A stretch of DNA of 64,000 nt from Burkholderiales bacterium (GCA_025359985.1 JANYDB010000059.1:33347-97346), one strand, 5' to 3'; shown: positions 47,717 to 56,435, counted from the first letter of the stretch. Program-made: numbers and translations. Notes: generated by a model from the letters alone, not told the origin.

Positions 47717-48031
47717 ATGACAAATAAAACCACGGGCACTTTTGCAGAACGCTTCATCACGGGCCTAATGGCATTATTTTTTATGGCCTCCGGATGGTTC
47801 GTTTTGCTCAACGGCGGCGTTTCACTTAAGGGCAAAAGTGGCGCCGCTAGCTTTGTTGACGGGAACGCGGGCATCGCTGTTGCCGGTTTTGCTTTTTTTA
47901 TAGCGGCTTTAATGGGGCTGATATTTGCTCGTTGCTTGAATCTCGGCATGAAAGCGTCAATCGTACTCATCTCGATGATTATGGTTCCGCCGGTCCTGTT
48001 TCTCTTGCTGTTTTTGCTGAAGCTGGTATAA
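47717..48031 (+). CDS. Small membrane protein, unknown function
   Basis: A 104-residue protein with about three transmembrane helices (14-32, 52-70, 77-100). I do not recognise a family. The ATG follows GAAACGATCCCC, a weak site. It lies between the frameshifted monooxygenase and an FAD oxidoreductase. Confidence 0.55.
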   Translation: MTNKTTGTFAERFITGLMALFFMASGWFVLLNGGVSLKGKSGAASFVDGNAGIAVAGFAFFIAALMGLIFARCLNLGMKASIVLISMIMVPPVLFLLLFLLKLV

Positions 48032-48126
48032 AACAATCCGCAAATTCGTGCGATTAACCTTTGCCCGCTCGAAGCGGATCCGTGTTGGCAACGCTAATTT
48101 TTTAAATTTTTATTTCCTAATTCATC

Positions 48127-49185
48127 ATGAACTACAAACCTCATATCGCCGTGATCGGCGCGGGCATTGCGGGCCTTTCGTGCGCAACCACGCTGCAACA
48201 GGCCGATATAACCGTCAGCCTCTTCGACAAAAGCCGCAGCCCCGGCGGGCGCATGAGCACGCGACGTGGCGTTAGTCAAAACAAAGATGGTGGTGCTGAC
48301 AATAAATATGATTGGCAATGTGACCACGGCGCACCTTATTTCACGGCTCATCATCCGGATTTTCAAGCCGAGATATCGCGCTGGTGCGAGGCCGGTGTTG
48401 CCGCGCTATGGATGCCTGAAGTCAACGTGCTGGGCGATGCGGCAGCGACTTGTCATAATCTTGATGCGCCGCGTTATGTCGGCACACCGAAGATGACGTC
48501 GCCTGCGCAATTTCTGGCGCGCGCCGTAGCGTTGAAGCTTCAAACCACCATCCAGCAAATAGAATCTCAAACCGACGGCTGGCGCTTGCAGTCAGCAGAG
48601 CACGGTTGGCTGAATGATTGTTTTGATGTGGTGATACTGGCGATACCCGCACCGCAGGCCGTGCCCCTGTTACTGCAGCCCAAGCCTGTATGGGCGGCAC
48701 TGGCAGCGACAGCCAAGATGCGCGGCTGCTGGACGCTGATGTTGCAATTCGCGACGCGGGTGGCGCTGCCGTTCGATGTTGGCTGCGTCAGCCAAGGGCC
48801 GCTTGCCTGGATCGCCCGCGATCGCAGTAAGCCGGGCCGTGAAGGAGCAGAAAGCTGGGTGTTGCATGCGAGTGCAGCATGGAGTGCTACGCATCTGGAA
48901 GACGATACCGCAACCGTCGCTGCCTTATTGGTGCAGGCATTCATTGAGCTCGGTGGCCCTGCACCGCAAACATGGACCGCGCACCGCTGGCGCTATGCTC
49001 ATGCCGAGCCCGGTCTTGACAAGGTTTACGTGTGGGATGGGGCTAACGAGATAGGGCTATGCGGTGATTGGCTTAATGCAGGGGCCGCGGGCGGCTCAGT
49101 TGAAAGCGCTTGGCAAAGCGGCAGGCACTTGGCGCAGCAGGTACAGCAGTCATTCGCTGCGTCTTGTGGCGCACGACCTTACTGA
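48127..49185 (+). CDS. FAD-dependent NAD(P)/FAD oxidoreductase (renalase/amine oxidase-like)
   Basis: A 352-residue flavoprotein. The FAD-binding Rossmann motif IAVIGAGIAGLSCATTLQQA (about 8-27) is followed by FDKSRSPGGRMSTRR (about 38-52), typical of the renalase-like group. The C-terminal FAD contact LCGDWLNAGAAGGSVESAWQSG (about 314-335) is intact. The substrate is unknown. It probably acts alone. Confidence 0.85.
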   Translation: MNYKPHIAVIGAGIAGLSCATTLQQADITVSLFDKSRSPGGRMSTRRGVSQNKDGGADNKYDWQCDHGAPYFTAHHPDFQAEISRWCEAGVAALWMPEVNVLGDAAATCHNLDAPRYVGTPKMTSPAQFLARAVALKLQTTIQQIESQTDGWRLQSAEHGWLNDCFDVVILAIPAPQAVPLLLQPKPVWAALAATAKMRGCWTLMLQFATRVALPFDVGCVSQGPLAWIARDRSKPGREGAESWVLHASAAWSATHLEDDTATVAALLVQAFIELGGPAPQTWTAHRWRYAHAEPGLDKVYVWDGANEIGLCGDWLNAGAAGGSVESAWQSGRHLAQQVQQSFAASCGARPY

Positions 49186-49199
49186 AGTTGCCGACAAGT

Positions 49200-49265
49200 A
49201 AACGCTATATTAGACGGGCAGTTTGAACCATTTTTACTCCAAAACGCCCGCCAAATAATGAGTTT
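49200..49265. repeat. 66-bp palindromic element, copy 5
   Basis: Left arm 49200-49229 begins AAACGCTATATTAGACGGGC, loop ATTTTT is 49230-49235, right arm 49236-49265 contains CAAAACGCCCGCC and ends ATAATGAGTTT. It lies 14 bp after the FAD oxidoreductase stop, between convergent genes. Confidence 0.85.
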
Positions 49266-49350
49266 GGCTTTTGATCAAACGATGTTACGCGGCTTCAGGA
49301 ATTAAATGTAGCGGTTGTCGATGATGCATGGCCACGCCCTCAAGCGATGA

Positions 49351-49959
49351 TCACGACAGCAGCTTGATCAGCAAATCAGGATGCAATGCCCATCCCGTTA
49401 AACCGGCGAGTCCCATCAGTACACCGAAACCGGTTGGCACCAACGACAGCCAATATAGCCACCACAGGCGGGTCAGTGCGGTCACGGCGAGCAGTGCAAT
49501 CGCGATCGCCAATAGCGCATCCGATAAGTCGAACTGATCGTCGCGATAATTGAGCGCGTCATAGTTTTTTTGATCCTGCTCCGCCGCTTGCTTGAGCGCG
49601 TCTCGTTTGGTAATTTGCTCAACGGAAATTTTTTCGTATTGGCTGATGGCTTGGTCATACGCAGCCTGCTCTGAGCCGGTGCGGCCCAGCTTGGCCAGCC
49701 GCAGTTGCACCACGGTGGATTCAGCCACATCATGCCGAATAGTGCGCGCCTGGTAATAGGCCCAATGATCAAGCTTGTCGGCCTGCGCCTGCTGCATGCC
49801 CTGAACAATATTATCGTCTTTGACTTTACAAACACCCATGAAAGTGGCGAGGATAGCGATGGTCACCGCAACTGCCGCGTTCAAGCGGCGATCTTTAGCC
49901 TCGGTACGGCTGGCTTTTTGTTCGGGTGTTTCATTTGAAGCCCTTGAGTCGATAGCCAT
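49351..49959 (-). CDS. DUF4337 family membrane protein
   Basis: A 202-residue protein. An N-terminal charged segment is followed by a transmembrane helix (about 27-45), a long helical periplasmic or cytoplasmic region with DNIVQGMQQAQADKLDHWAYYQARTIR, and two C-terminal helices (about 145-165 and 172-195). This is the DUF4337 layout. Function unknown. It is divergent from the ArsS cluster. Confidence 0.75.
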   Translation of the reverse strand: MAIDSRASNETPEQKASRTEAKDRRLNAAVAVTIAILATFMGVCKVKDDNIVQGMQQAQADKLDHWAYYQARTIRHDVAESTVVQLRLAKLGRTGSEQAAYDQAISQYEKISVEQITKRDALKQAAEQDQKNYDALNYRDDQFDLSDALLAIAIALLAVTALTRLWWLYWLSLVPTGFGVLMGLAGLTGWALHPDLLIKLLS

Positions 49960-50284
49960 ATCTTGATCATCACCTTAGGTGTTTTAGTATTCCGCGTCAT
50001 CAACGGTATGAATACTGAGTGTAGTCGGTTTTAGGCTTAAAGCAGCGGTCTTGCTGGGTCATACTGTAAGGCGCTCGCTATTTTCTCAAATGCTGATGGG
50101 AACGGGTTTTGAATCTGGCTCTGCAACTTCAGCGTATTCACCCAAAGATTGCCGAGGAAACCCAAGCCTCACAAAACGTTCTATTATCTTTAAATGTCAT
50201 ATTTAATAATTTCTGCCTTTTCATTTCAACCCTTATTTCAACATCAGCATTCCGATACCGTCATTCCACCAACAGGAACTGTTC
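49960..50284. promoter_or_regulatory. Divergent intergenic region upstream of the ArsS cluster
   Basis: These 325 bp should contain the promoter of the whole eight-gene cluster. An A/T-rich stretch with TATTATCTTTAAATG and TTTAATAATTT (about 50183-50208) is the best -10 area. I found no clear ArsR-type operator. The segment near 50090-50120 (GCTATTTTCTCAAATGC) recalls the palindromic element's centre but lacks its ends. Confidence 0.35.
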
Positions 50285-51286
50285 ATGCACGCCACTCTGC
50301 ATTTGATGAAATCGCGCGGCTTCCCGCATATTCGCCGTAAAGCGCTCGACACGCTTCAAGTGAATTTGGGCTACAAATGCAATCAAGCCTGTTTTCATTG
50401 CCACGTGAATGCGAGTCCGGATCGCAAGGAAATGATGTCAGGGGAAACCATTAGCGAGGTGATTGCATTTATGCGGTCAGCTCAGATTAAGACCCTGGAT
50501 ATGACGGGCGGCGCACCGGAATTAAATGAACATTTTTATGATTTGGTGAGGGCCGCACGGGCGCTCGATGTGCGCGTGATTGACCGCTGTAATCTCACCA
50601 TTCTGGAAGAGCCGGGGTTTGAGGATCTCGCTCAATTTTTAGCCGATCAGCAGGTGGAAGTCAGCGCATCATTGCCCTGTTACAGCCAAGAAAATGTGGA
50701 CAAGCAGCGCGGCGAAGGCGTGTTTGAAAAATCGATCGCAGGCCTCCGAAAATTGAATGCCCTGGGTTATGGCAAAGCCACTACGGGTTTAGTGCTGAAC
50801 CTGGTGTTCAATCCGCAGGGCCCTAATCTGCCCCCTTCACAAGAAACGCTGGAAGCTGACTATCACCGGCTGCTCAAAAAGAATTTCGGCATTGTGTTTA
50901 ATCATCTTTACACGATCACCAATATGCCGATTCAACGCTTCGGCTCGACCCTGATTTCCAAAGGGCAGTTCGAGGGGTATATGGATTTACTGGTGTCGTC
51001 GTTTCAGGCGCACAACCTAGACAACGTGATGTGTCGCTCGCTGCTGTCGGTGGATTATCAAGGCTTTGTTTATGACTGTGATTTTAATCAAATGCTGGGG
51101 CTGCCGCTGCAACATCAGCAGCAATTAAAAACCCATCTGCGTGATTTGATGACGACTGATTTACAGGGCGCGTCGATTGTGGTGAAAGATCACTGCTACG
51201 GCTGCACTGCGGGTCAAGGCTCCAGTTGTGGTGGCGCGCTGGAGACCGACGGCAATACCCAAGGCGTGTTGGCAGCGGCAGAGTAG
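50285..51286 (+). CDS. arsS: Radical SAM protein of the ArsS family
   Basis: A 333-residue radical SAM enzyme. The [4Fe-4S] motif is CNQACFHC (Cys32, Cys36, Cys39). The middle has DMTGGAPELNEHFYDLVRAAR and DRCNLTIL, typical of ArsS. The C-terminal Cys-rich region includes DCDFNQMLGLPL and CYGCTAGQGSSCGG (Cys304, 307, 315), where some homologues carry selenocysteine; here all are Cys. ArsS is assigned to arsenosugar biosynthesis. It leads an eight-gene plus-strand cluster whose other members are known ArsS neighbours. Confidence 0.9.
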   Translation: MHATLHLMKSRGFPHIRRKALDTLQVNLGYKCNQACFHCHVNASPDRKEMMSGETISEVIAFMRSAQIKTLDMTGGAPELNEHFYDLVRAARALDVRVIDRCNLTILEEPGFEDLAQFLADQQVEVSASLPCYSQENVDKQRGEGVFEKSIAGLRKLNALGYGKATTGLVLNLVFNPQGPNLPPSQETLEADYHRLLKKNFGIVFNHLYTITNMPIQRFGSTLISKGQFEGYMDLLVSSFQAHNLDNVMCRSLLSVDYQGFVYDCDFNQMLGLPLQHQQQLKTHLRDLMTTDLQGASIVVKDHCYGCTAGQGSSCGGALETDGNTQGVLAAAE

Positions 51287-51304
51287 GCGTTGGAAGTAAA
51301 ACTG

Positions 51305-51364
51305 TTCCATGTTAAAGCGTTCAATGTTTAAGCGCTCAATGTTTATGCATTCATTATTCACATG
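51305..51364 (+). repeat. 15-bp tandem repeats between arsS and the phosphoesterase
   Basis: TTCCATGTTAAAGCG, TTCAATGTTTAAGCG and CTCAATGTTTATGCA are consecutive (51305-51349), and a fourth weak copy, TTCATTATTCACATG, runs into the next start codon (51362). They occupy most of the 75-bp gap and leave no Shine-Dalgarno. Confidence 0.75.
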
Positions 51365-52318
51365 ATGCCTGGCCGCGTTTGTCCGCTGGGTTACCGTTAT
51401 GCACCCACGGTATTCAAACGCGTCGCCGAGATTCAAGCAGAAACTATTTATGTAGTCGGCGGACTGTATGGAAATCGTGCCGCGCTTGATGTCATTCTGG
51501 CGCTTGCCGCGCAGGAAGTGGTTATGCCGACAATCATTTTCAATGGCGATTTCAATTGGTTTGATACAGATGCTAATGAATTTTTTGCCGTCAATACGGA
51601 GGTGCTTAAACACACTGCGCTCCGGGGCAATGTTGAGACTGAGCTAGCCAGCGGCGATAACGCTGGCTGCGGTTGTGCCTATCCTGATTATGTTGATGAT
51701 GCCGATGTCGAGCGGTCGAATCAGATCATGCAAACGTTGCGCAAAACCGCGAGCCTATTCCCGGCACTTACCGCGCAGCTCGCCGCTTTGCCGATGCATT
51801 TAGTGGCTGGCGTAGGCGCCGCACGATTTGGTATCGTTCATGGTGACGCGGAATCGCTGTCGGGCTGGCGGTTCGCGCACGACAATTTGCACGAGCCGGA
51901 ACATGTGGCATGGCTGAACCATATTTGTGATGACGCCCAACTCGCCGGCTTCGCCAGCAGCCACACCTGTTTGCCCGCGTTTCGGCAATTTAGCGCGTCC
52001 GGTAAAGCCCGGGCAGTAATTAACAACGGCGCGGCGGGCATGCCTAATTTTGCAAACACCGCATATGGATTGATTTCACGCCTGTCGTTACATCCTGTGC
52101 AGGAAAATAGCGCTCAATACGGCGGCCTAATCAATGGCGTCTATATTGATGCCATTCCCATCCACTATGATATAGCCTGCTTTTACGAAAAATTTCTCGC
52201 GAGTTGGCCACAAGGCTCAGCTGCTCATCAAGCCTATTTTCAGCGCATCATGCACGGTCCGCGGTATTTGCCGGCCCATGCGCTCGGCTTGGTACGCGCA
52301 CCCTCGGTTTGTGCTTAA
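51362..52318 (+). CDS. Calcineurin-like phosphoesterase homologue with altered metal motifs
   Basis: A 318-residue protein whose motif series fits the metallophosphoesterase fold: GGLYGNRAALDVIL (motif I position), IFNGDFNWFD (II), LRGNVETEL (III), IVHGDAESLSGW (IV) and SSHTCLPAFRQF (V). Motif I lacks the usual Asp-x-His (GDxHG becomes GGLYG), and motif III has Val in place of His (GNHE becomes GNVE). Metal binding is thus likely reduced or changed. It is the second gene of the ArsS cluster, and the substrate is unknown. Confidence 0.65.
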   Translation: MMPGRVCPLGYRYAPTVFKRVAEIQAETIYVVGGLYGNRAALDVILALAAQEVVMPTIIFNGDFNWFDTDANEFFAVNTEVLKHTALRGNVETELASGDNAGCGCAYPDYVDDADVERSNQIMQTLRKTASLFPALTAQLAALPMHLVAGVGAARFGIVHGDAESLSGWRFAHDNLHEPEHVAWLNHICDDAQLAGFASSHTCLPAFRQFSASGKARAVINNGAAGMPNFANTAYGLISRLSLHPVQENSAQYGGLINGVYIDAIPIHYDIACFYEKFLASWPQGSAAHQAYFQRIMHGPRYLPAHALGLVRAPSVCA

Positions 52319-52448
52319 ACTGCTCAAAACGTAAACCCCGGCAAATTAAAACGATCAACACATTCAACGGCAGTTGCCATACTGTATCTGCTTCATTAAC
52401 ATCATCACCAGCACCTGGACCATACCCAACCGCATTACCGGAAACCTT

Positions 52449-54692
52449 ATGAAAAAAAGCAAAATTATTGTTCTGCTAATGGTCATGGCGCTGATTGCGG
52501 CGTTTTTTATTTTTGATCTCGGCCGCTATTTCAGCATTGATTATTTCAAATCACAGCAGGCCATGATCGCTGACTACTATGCTGCGCATCCGCTGCAAAC
52601 CGGTCTGATTTTTTTTGCGGCTTATGTGGGTGTGACCGCCTTATCTCTGCCCGGCGCAGCCATTATGACGCTGGTGGCTGGTGCCATATTTGGTTTGTGG
52701 TGGGGCGTTGTCATCGTCTCGTTTGCATCAACTATCGGCGCCACAACGGCGTTTCTGGTAGCGCGATTTTTATTGCGGGATTCACTGCAGGCAAAGTTCG
52801 GCGACAAGCTGAAAGCTTTTAATGCGGGGGTTGAGAAAGAAGGCGGTTTTTACCTGTTTACGCTACGACTGGTTCCTGCCTTTCCATTCTTCATGATTAA
52901 TGTGGTGATGGGCCTCACGAATATGAAAGCCTGGACGTTTTTTTGGGTGAGCCAACTTGGCATGTTTTTAGGCACGATTGTGTTTGTCAATGCCGGTACT
53001 GAGCTCGCCAAAATTACCTCGTTAAAAGGAATTTTGTCACCAAGTTTGATCGGCGCTTTTGTATTGCTGGGCGTGTTTCCGATCATCGCCAAAAAAATTA
53101 TAAGCGCCTTTAAAGCTCGCAAGGTTTATGCAAAATGGGCTGATCAAAAACCCGCGTACTTTGATCGTAACGTGGTGGTGATTGGCGGCGGCTCGGCGGG
53201 CTTGGTGACCAGCTATATTGCGGCGGCGGTAAAAGCCAAAGTCACACTGATTGAAAAACACAAACTGGGTGGTGATTGTTTGAACACCGGCTGCGTGCCG
53301 TCAAAGGCGTTGATTGCCTCGGCGAAACTATTGAATCGTATGCAGCGTTCAAAGGAATTTGGCATCGAGTCGGCGACTGCACAATGGGATTTTGCGCAGG
53401 TGATGGAACGGGTGCAACGCATCATCACTGAAATCGAGCCGCATGATTCGGTCGCTCGCTACACCGAGCTGGGCGTGGATTGCGCGAAGGGCACTGCCAA
53501 AATTTTATCGCCTTGGACGGTTGAGATTACTGCAGATGGCGGCACGAAAAAAACCCTGACCACCAAAAATATTGTGATCGCTGCTGGTGCACGTCCATTC
53601 GTGCCGCCGATCCCGGGTTTGGTCGAAGCCGATCCGCTCACCTCAGACAATATCTGGGCGATTCGCACTTTACCGAAGCGCTTGGTGGTGTTGGGTGGCG
53701 GACCGATCGGGTGCGAGCTGACGCAATGCTTTGCGCGTTTTGGCTCGCAGGTGACGCAAGTTGAAATGGCCCCGCGCATCATGATTCGCGAAGATGTTGA
53801 AATATCCGCAATGCTGAAGCGAAAGTTTGAGGCCGAAGGCGTGAGCGTGTTAGTCGGCCATAAAGCCAAGCAGGTGGTGATCGAGCAGGGTGAAAAATAT
53901 TTGGTAGTTGAACATGACGGGCAGGATAAGCGCATTGCCTTCGATGAAATTTTATGCGCGGTGGGCCGCATCGCCAATACCAAAGGTTATGGTCTGGAAG
54001 AGCTGGGGATTCCTGCTCACAAAGTGGTGGAAACCAACGAGTATCTGGAAACGATTTACCCGAATATTTTTGCTTGTGGTGATGTGGCCGGGCCGTACCA
54101 ATTCACCCACACTGCCGCACATATGGCGTGGTACACCGCCGTGAATGCATTGTTTGGCAAATTCAAAAAATTTAAAGTGGATTATTCCGTGGTGCCATGG
54201 GCCACCTTTACCGATCCTGAAGTGGCGCGCGTAGGCATTAATGAGCAGGAAGCAATTGAGAGAAAAATTCCGCATGATGTGCATGTGTATGGCCTTGATG
54301 AGCTGGATCGTGCTATTGCCGACAGCGAAGCGCACGGCTTTGTAAAGGTCATCACTGTTAAAGGTAAAGACAAAATTCTCGGCGCAACTATTGTCGGTGA
54401 ACATGCCGGTGATTTGCTGGTTGAATTCGTCGCCGCGATGAAACATGGCTTTGGGTTGGAAGGCATTTTGTCTACCATCCACACTTATCCGACGTTAGGC
54501 GAAGGGAACAAATATGCAGCTGGGGTTTACAAACGCTCAACCGCAACGCTTGGCAAATTGGCGGTGGGTAAAGCATTAAACGACTGGACGCGCGGCGATG
54601 GCAGCCTCGCAGCGGTTTTGCGCAGCGCTATCGCATTACTCGTAGCACCTGACAACACACCCGCCTATCCCAAAGAGCAGACACCACACTGA
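52449..54692 (+). CDS. TVP38/TMEM64 membrane domain fused to a mercuric-reductase-like flavoprotein
   Basis: A 747-residue fusion from the ATG at 52449 (MKKSKIIVLL). Residues ~1-225 are a TVP38/TMEM64 (SNARE-associated, DedA-like) membrane domain with the LRLVPAFPFFMINVVMGLT motif. Residues ~240-747 are a class I pyridine nucleotide-disulfide oxidoreductase: FAD motif GGGSAG (246-251), redox disulfide GGDCLNTGCVPSK (Cys277/Cys282), NAD motif VLGGGPIGCEL and the His-Glu dyad in HTYPTLGEGN. The C-terminal Cys pair of true MerA is absent. It probably reduces a disulfide or metal(loid) substrate at the membrane. Third gene of the ArsS cluster. Confidence 0.88.
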   Translation: MKKSKIIVLLMVMALIAAFFIFDLGRYFSIDYFKSQQAMIADYYAAHPLQTGLIFFAAYVGVTALSLPGAAIMTLVAGAIFGLWWGVVIVSFASTIGATTAFLVARFLLRDSLQAKFGDKLKAFNAGVEKEGGFYLFTLRLVPAFPFFMINVVMGLTNMKAWTFFWVSQLGMFLGTIVFVNAGTELAKITSLKGILSPSLIGAFVLLGVFPIIAKKIISAFKARKVYAKWADQKPAYFDRNVVVIGGGSAGLVTSYIAAAVKAKVTLIEKHKLGGDCLNTGCVPSKALIASAKLLNRMQRSKEFGIESATAQWDFAQVMERVQRIITEIEPHDSVARYTELGVDCAKGTAKILSPWTVEITADGGTKKTLTTKNIVIAAGARPFVPPIPGLVEADPLTSDNIWAIRTLPKRLVVLGGGPIGCELTQCFARFGSQVTQVEMAPRIMIREDVEISAMLKRKFEAEGVSVLVGHKAKQVVIEQGEKYLVVEHDGQDKRIAFDEILCAVGRIANTKGYGLEELGIPAHKVVETNEYLETIYPNIFACGDVAGPYQFTHTAAHMAWYTAVNALFGKFKKFKVDYSVVPWATFTDPEVARVGINEQEAIERKIPHDVHVYGLDELDRAIADSEAHGFVKVITVKGKDKILGATIVGEHAGDLLVEFVAAMKHGFGLEGILSTIHTYPTLGEGNKYAAGVYKRSTATLGKLAVGKALNDWTRGDGSLAAVLRSAIALLVAPDNTPAYPKEQTPH

Positions 54693-54709
54693 AGACGAGG
54701 AGTAGAAAG

Positions 54710-55567
54710 ATGAAACGAATATTTTTTACCGTGCCCACGCTATTATTTTCATTCACGTTGGCATTCACATTAGCATTTGCAGTCCCTGCAGCAGCAGAAT
54801 CATTTGACCATTCGCATGCGGCTTTTACGGCGCTACTCAAAAAGCATGTGGTACTTATTGATGGTGGCAAATCATCCCAGGTCAAATACGCCGAACTGCA
54901 AAAAGATCGCGCACCGCTCAAAGCCTATCTCGACAGTTTGTCCAAGGTACCGGAAGCGGAATTCAACATCTGGAGCAAGCCGCAGCGCATGGCGTTTCTA
55001 ATCAATGCGTATAACGGTTTCACGCTGGAATTGATTTTGCAAAATTATCCGGTGAAATCGATTAAGGACATCGGCAGCGTGTTTGATGATCGCTGGAAAC
55101 GGAAATTTTTCAAACTGTTTGGCCAGGATTTTTACCTCAATAAACTTGAACACGATACGCTGCGCAAGCCAGGCGCTTACGACGAGCCACGGGTTCACTT
55201 TGCGCTAAATTGCGCTTCCATCGGCTGCCCGGCGTTGCGCGACGAAGCTTTCACGGCTGACAAACTCGACAAGCAACTCGAAGAGCAGACCGTGCGATTT
55301 TTGTCCGACCGCACGCGCAATCGCTATGACCCCAAGAGCGGCAAACTAGAAGTCTCAATGATTTTCAAATGGTTTAATCAGGATTGGGAGTCTGGCTATA
55401 AAGGCTTTGAGGGCAAAACCGTCGCCATCAAGAGCCGCGAAGATTACTTCGCGCGTTACGCAAAGCTTCTTGCCGACACCCCAGCCGACCAGCAAAAAAT
55501 CGCCGACGGTAAAGCGGCGATTTCAAACCTTGATTACGATTGGTCGTTGAACGGGGCGAAGCCATAG
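54710..55567 (+). CDS. DUF547 family exported protein
   Basis: A 285-residue protein with a signal peptide (MKRIFFTVPTLLFSFTLA..., cleavage after about residue 26, AAAES). The DUF547 core is complete: RMAFLINAYNGFTLELIL, VFDDRWKRKFFKLFGQDFYLNKLEHDTLRK and PRVHFALNCASIGCPALRDEAF. The conserved Cys/His residues suggest an enzyme, but no reaction is established. It starts 17 bp after the fusion gene, and DUF547 proteins commonly accompany ArsS-type clusters. Confidence 0.85.
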   Translation: MKRIFFTVPTLLFSFTLAFTLAFAVPAAAESFDHSHAAFTALLKKHVVLIDGGKSSQVKYAELQKDRAPLKAYLDSLSKVPEAEFNIWSKPQRMAFLINAYNGFTLELILQNYPVKSIKDIGSVFDDRWKRKFFKLFGQDFYLNKLEHDTLRKPGAYDEPRVHFALNCASIGCPALRDEAFTADKLDKQLEEQTVRFLSDRTRNRYDPKSGKLEVSMIFKWFNQDWESGYKGFEGKTVAIKSREDYFARYAKLLADTPADQQKIADGKAAISNLDYDWSLNGAKP

Positions 55568-55631
55568 GTGCAATAAAAGACGCCAAACCCGGTGAATCAC
55601 AGCAAAACGATTATGGCTTAAATGGATTGGT

Positions 55632-55697
55632 AAACTCTAGCACTGGCAAGGCATTTGAAGCAAAATAGCTGCGAAAACCGCGCCAGTTCTAGAGTTT
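55632..55697. repeat. 66-bp palindromic element, copy 6 (inside the ArsS cluster)
   Basis: The best-preserved ends of the family: AAACTCTAGCACTGGC (55632-55647) pairs with GCCAGTTCTAGAGTTT (55682-55697) at 15 of 16 positions. Loop AAAATA is 55662-55667. The arms match each other at 23 of 30 positions overall. It lies between the DUF547 gene and the first glycosyltransferase gene, 43 bp before the latter's ATG. Confidence 0.9.
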
Positions 55698-55739
55698 TAT
55701 TTTCTTATGGCTGCGGAAATGTGTCGCTACAATCGCAGC

Positions 55740-56435
55740 ATGACGCTCTCGATCATCATCCCTACTCTCAACGAAGCCGATACTATTCAGATCGTATTAG
55801 CGCGTTTGCAAACCCTGCGATCAGCGGGCGCAGAAATCATCGTCGTTGATGGCGGCAGCCATGATCGCACCGCTGAGTTTGCCAAACCACTCGCCGCACC
55901 GCTGGTAGATCACATGATCATCAGTGATGTTGGCCGTGCCAGACAAATGAATGCGGGTGCCAGAATTTCTATCGGTGAGGTACTTCTGTTTTTGCACGCT
56001 GACACCCTGCTGCCTGCCGACGCGGACTTATTGATTTTGCAGGGCCTCGCGAAAACGAATCGGTCGTGGGGCCGCTTTGATGTGACGATTACAGGGGATC
56101 ATTTTTTTCTGGGCGTGATTGGCTGGTGCATGAACCTGCGCTCGCGCCTGACCGGCATTGCGACGGGCGACCAAGCCATTTTTATGACCCGAACCGCATT
56201 TGATCAGCTCGGCGGCTTTCCTGATCAGGCGTTGATGGAAGATATAGAAATGACTTCACGCTTGAAAAAAAAAGGTGCGCCGCTGTGCTTGCAGGCGCAA
56301 GTTGTCACCTCAGGTCGCCGCTGGGAACAGCACGGCGTATGGCGAACAATCTGGCTCATGTGGCGTCTCAGATTGCAGTACTTTCTCGGGGCAAAGCCCA
56401 GCGATCTGCATCGTACTTATTATAAAAACTCATGA
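55740..56435 (+). CDS. GT2 glycosyltransferase, ArsS-associated (TIGR04283 type)
   Basis: A ~231-residue family 2 glycosyltransferase. The ATG at 55740 gives MTLSIIIPTLNEADTI; an earlier in-frame ATG at 55707 overlaps the palindromic element's downstream flank. The nucleotide-sugar motifs are IIVVDGGSHDRT (about 34-45), FLHADTLLP with the DxD-like acid, and the acceptor-region GGFPDQALMEDIEMTSRL. This is the group annotated as rSAM/selenodomain-associated transferase 2, or arsenosugar glycosyltransferase. It overlaps the next gene by four bases. Confidence 0.88.
   Translation: MTLSIIIPTLNEADTIQIVLARLQTLRSAGAEIIVVDGGSHDRTAEFAKPLAAPLVDHMIISDVGRARQMNAGARISIGEVLLFLHADTLLPADADLLILQGLAKTNRSWGRFDVTITGDHFFLGVIGWCMNLRSRLTGIATGDQAIFMTRTAFDQLGGFPDQALMEDIEMTSRLKKKGAPLCLQAQVVTSGRRWEQHGVWRTIWLMWRLRLQYFLGAKPSDLHRTYYKNS

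Noticed and set aside
50090..50130. Possible eighth copy of the palindromic element
   Set aside because: GCTATTTTCTCAAATGC resembles the centre of copy 6 in reverse, but neither end motif is at the required distance and the arms do not pair.
55632..55697. Palindromic elements as integron attC sites
   Set aside because: Size and imperfect pairing are similar, but the ends do not fit the RYYYAAC / GTTRRRY core sites in any copy, and the copies do not separate promoterless cassettes in one orientation.
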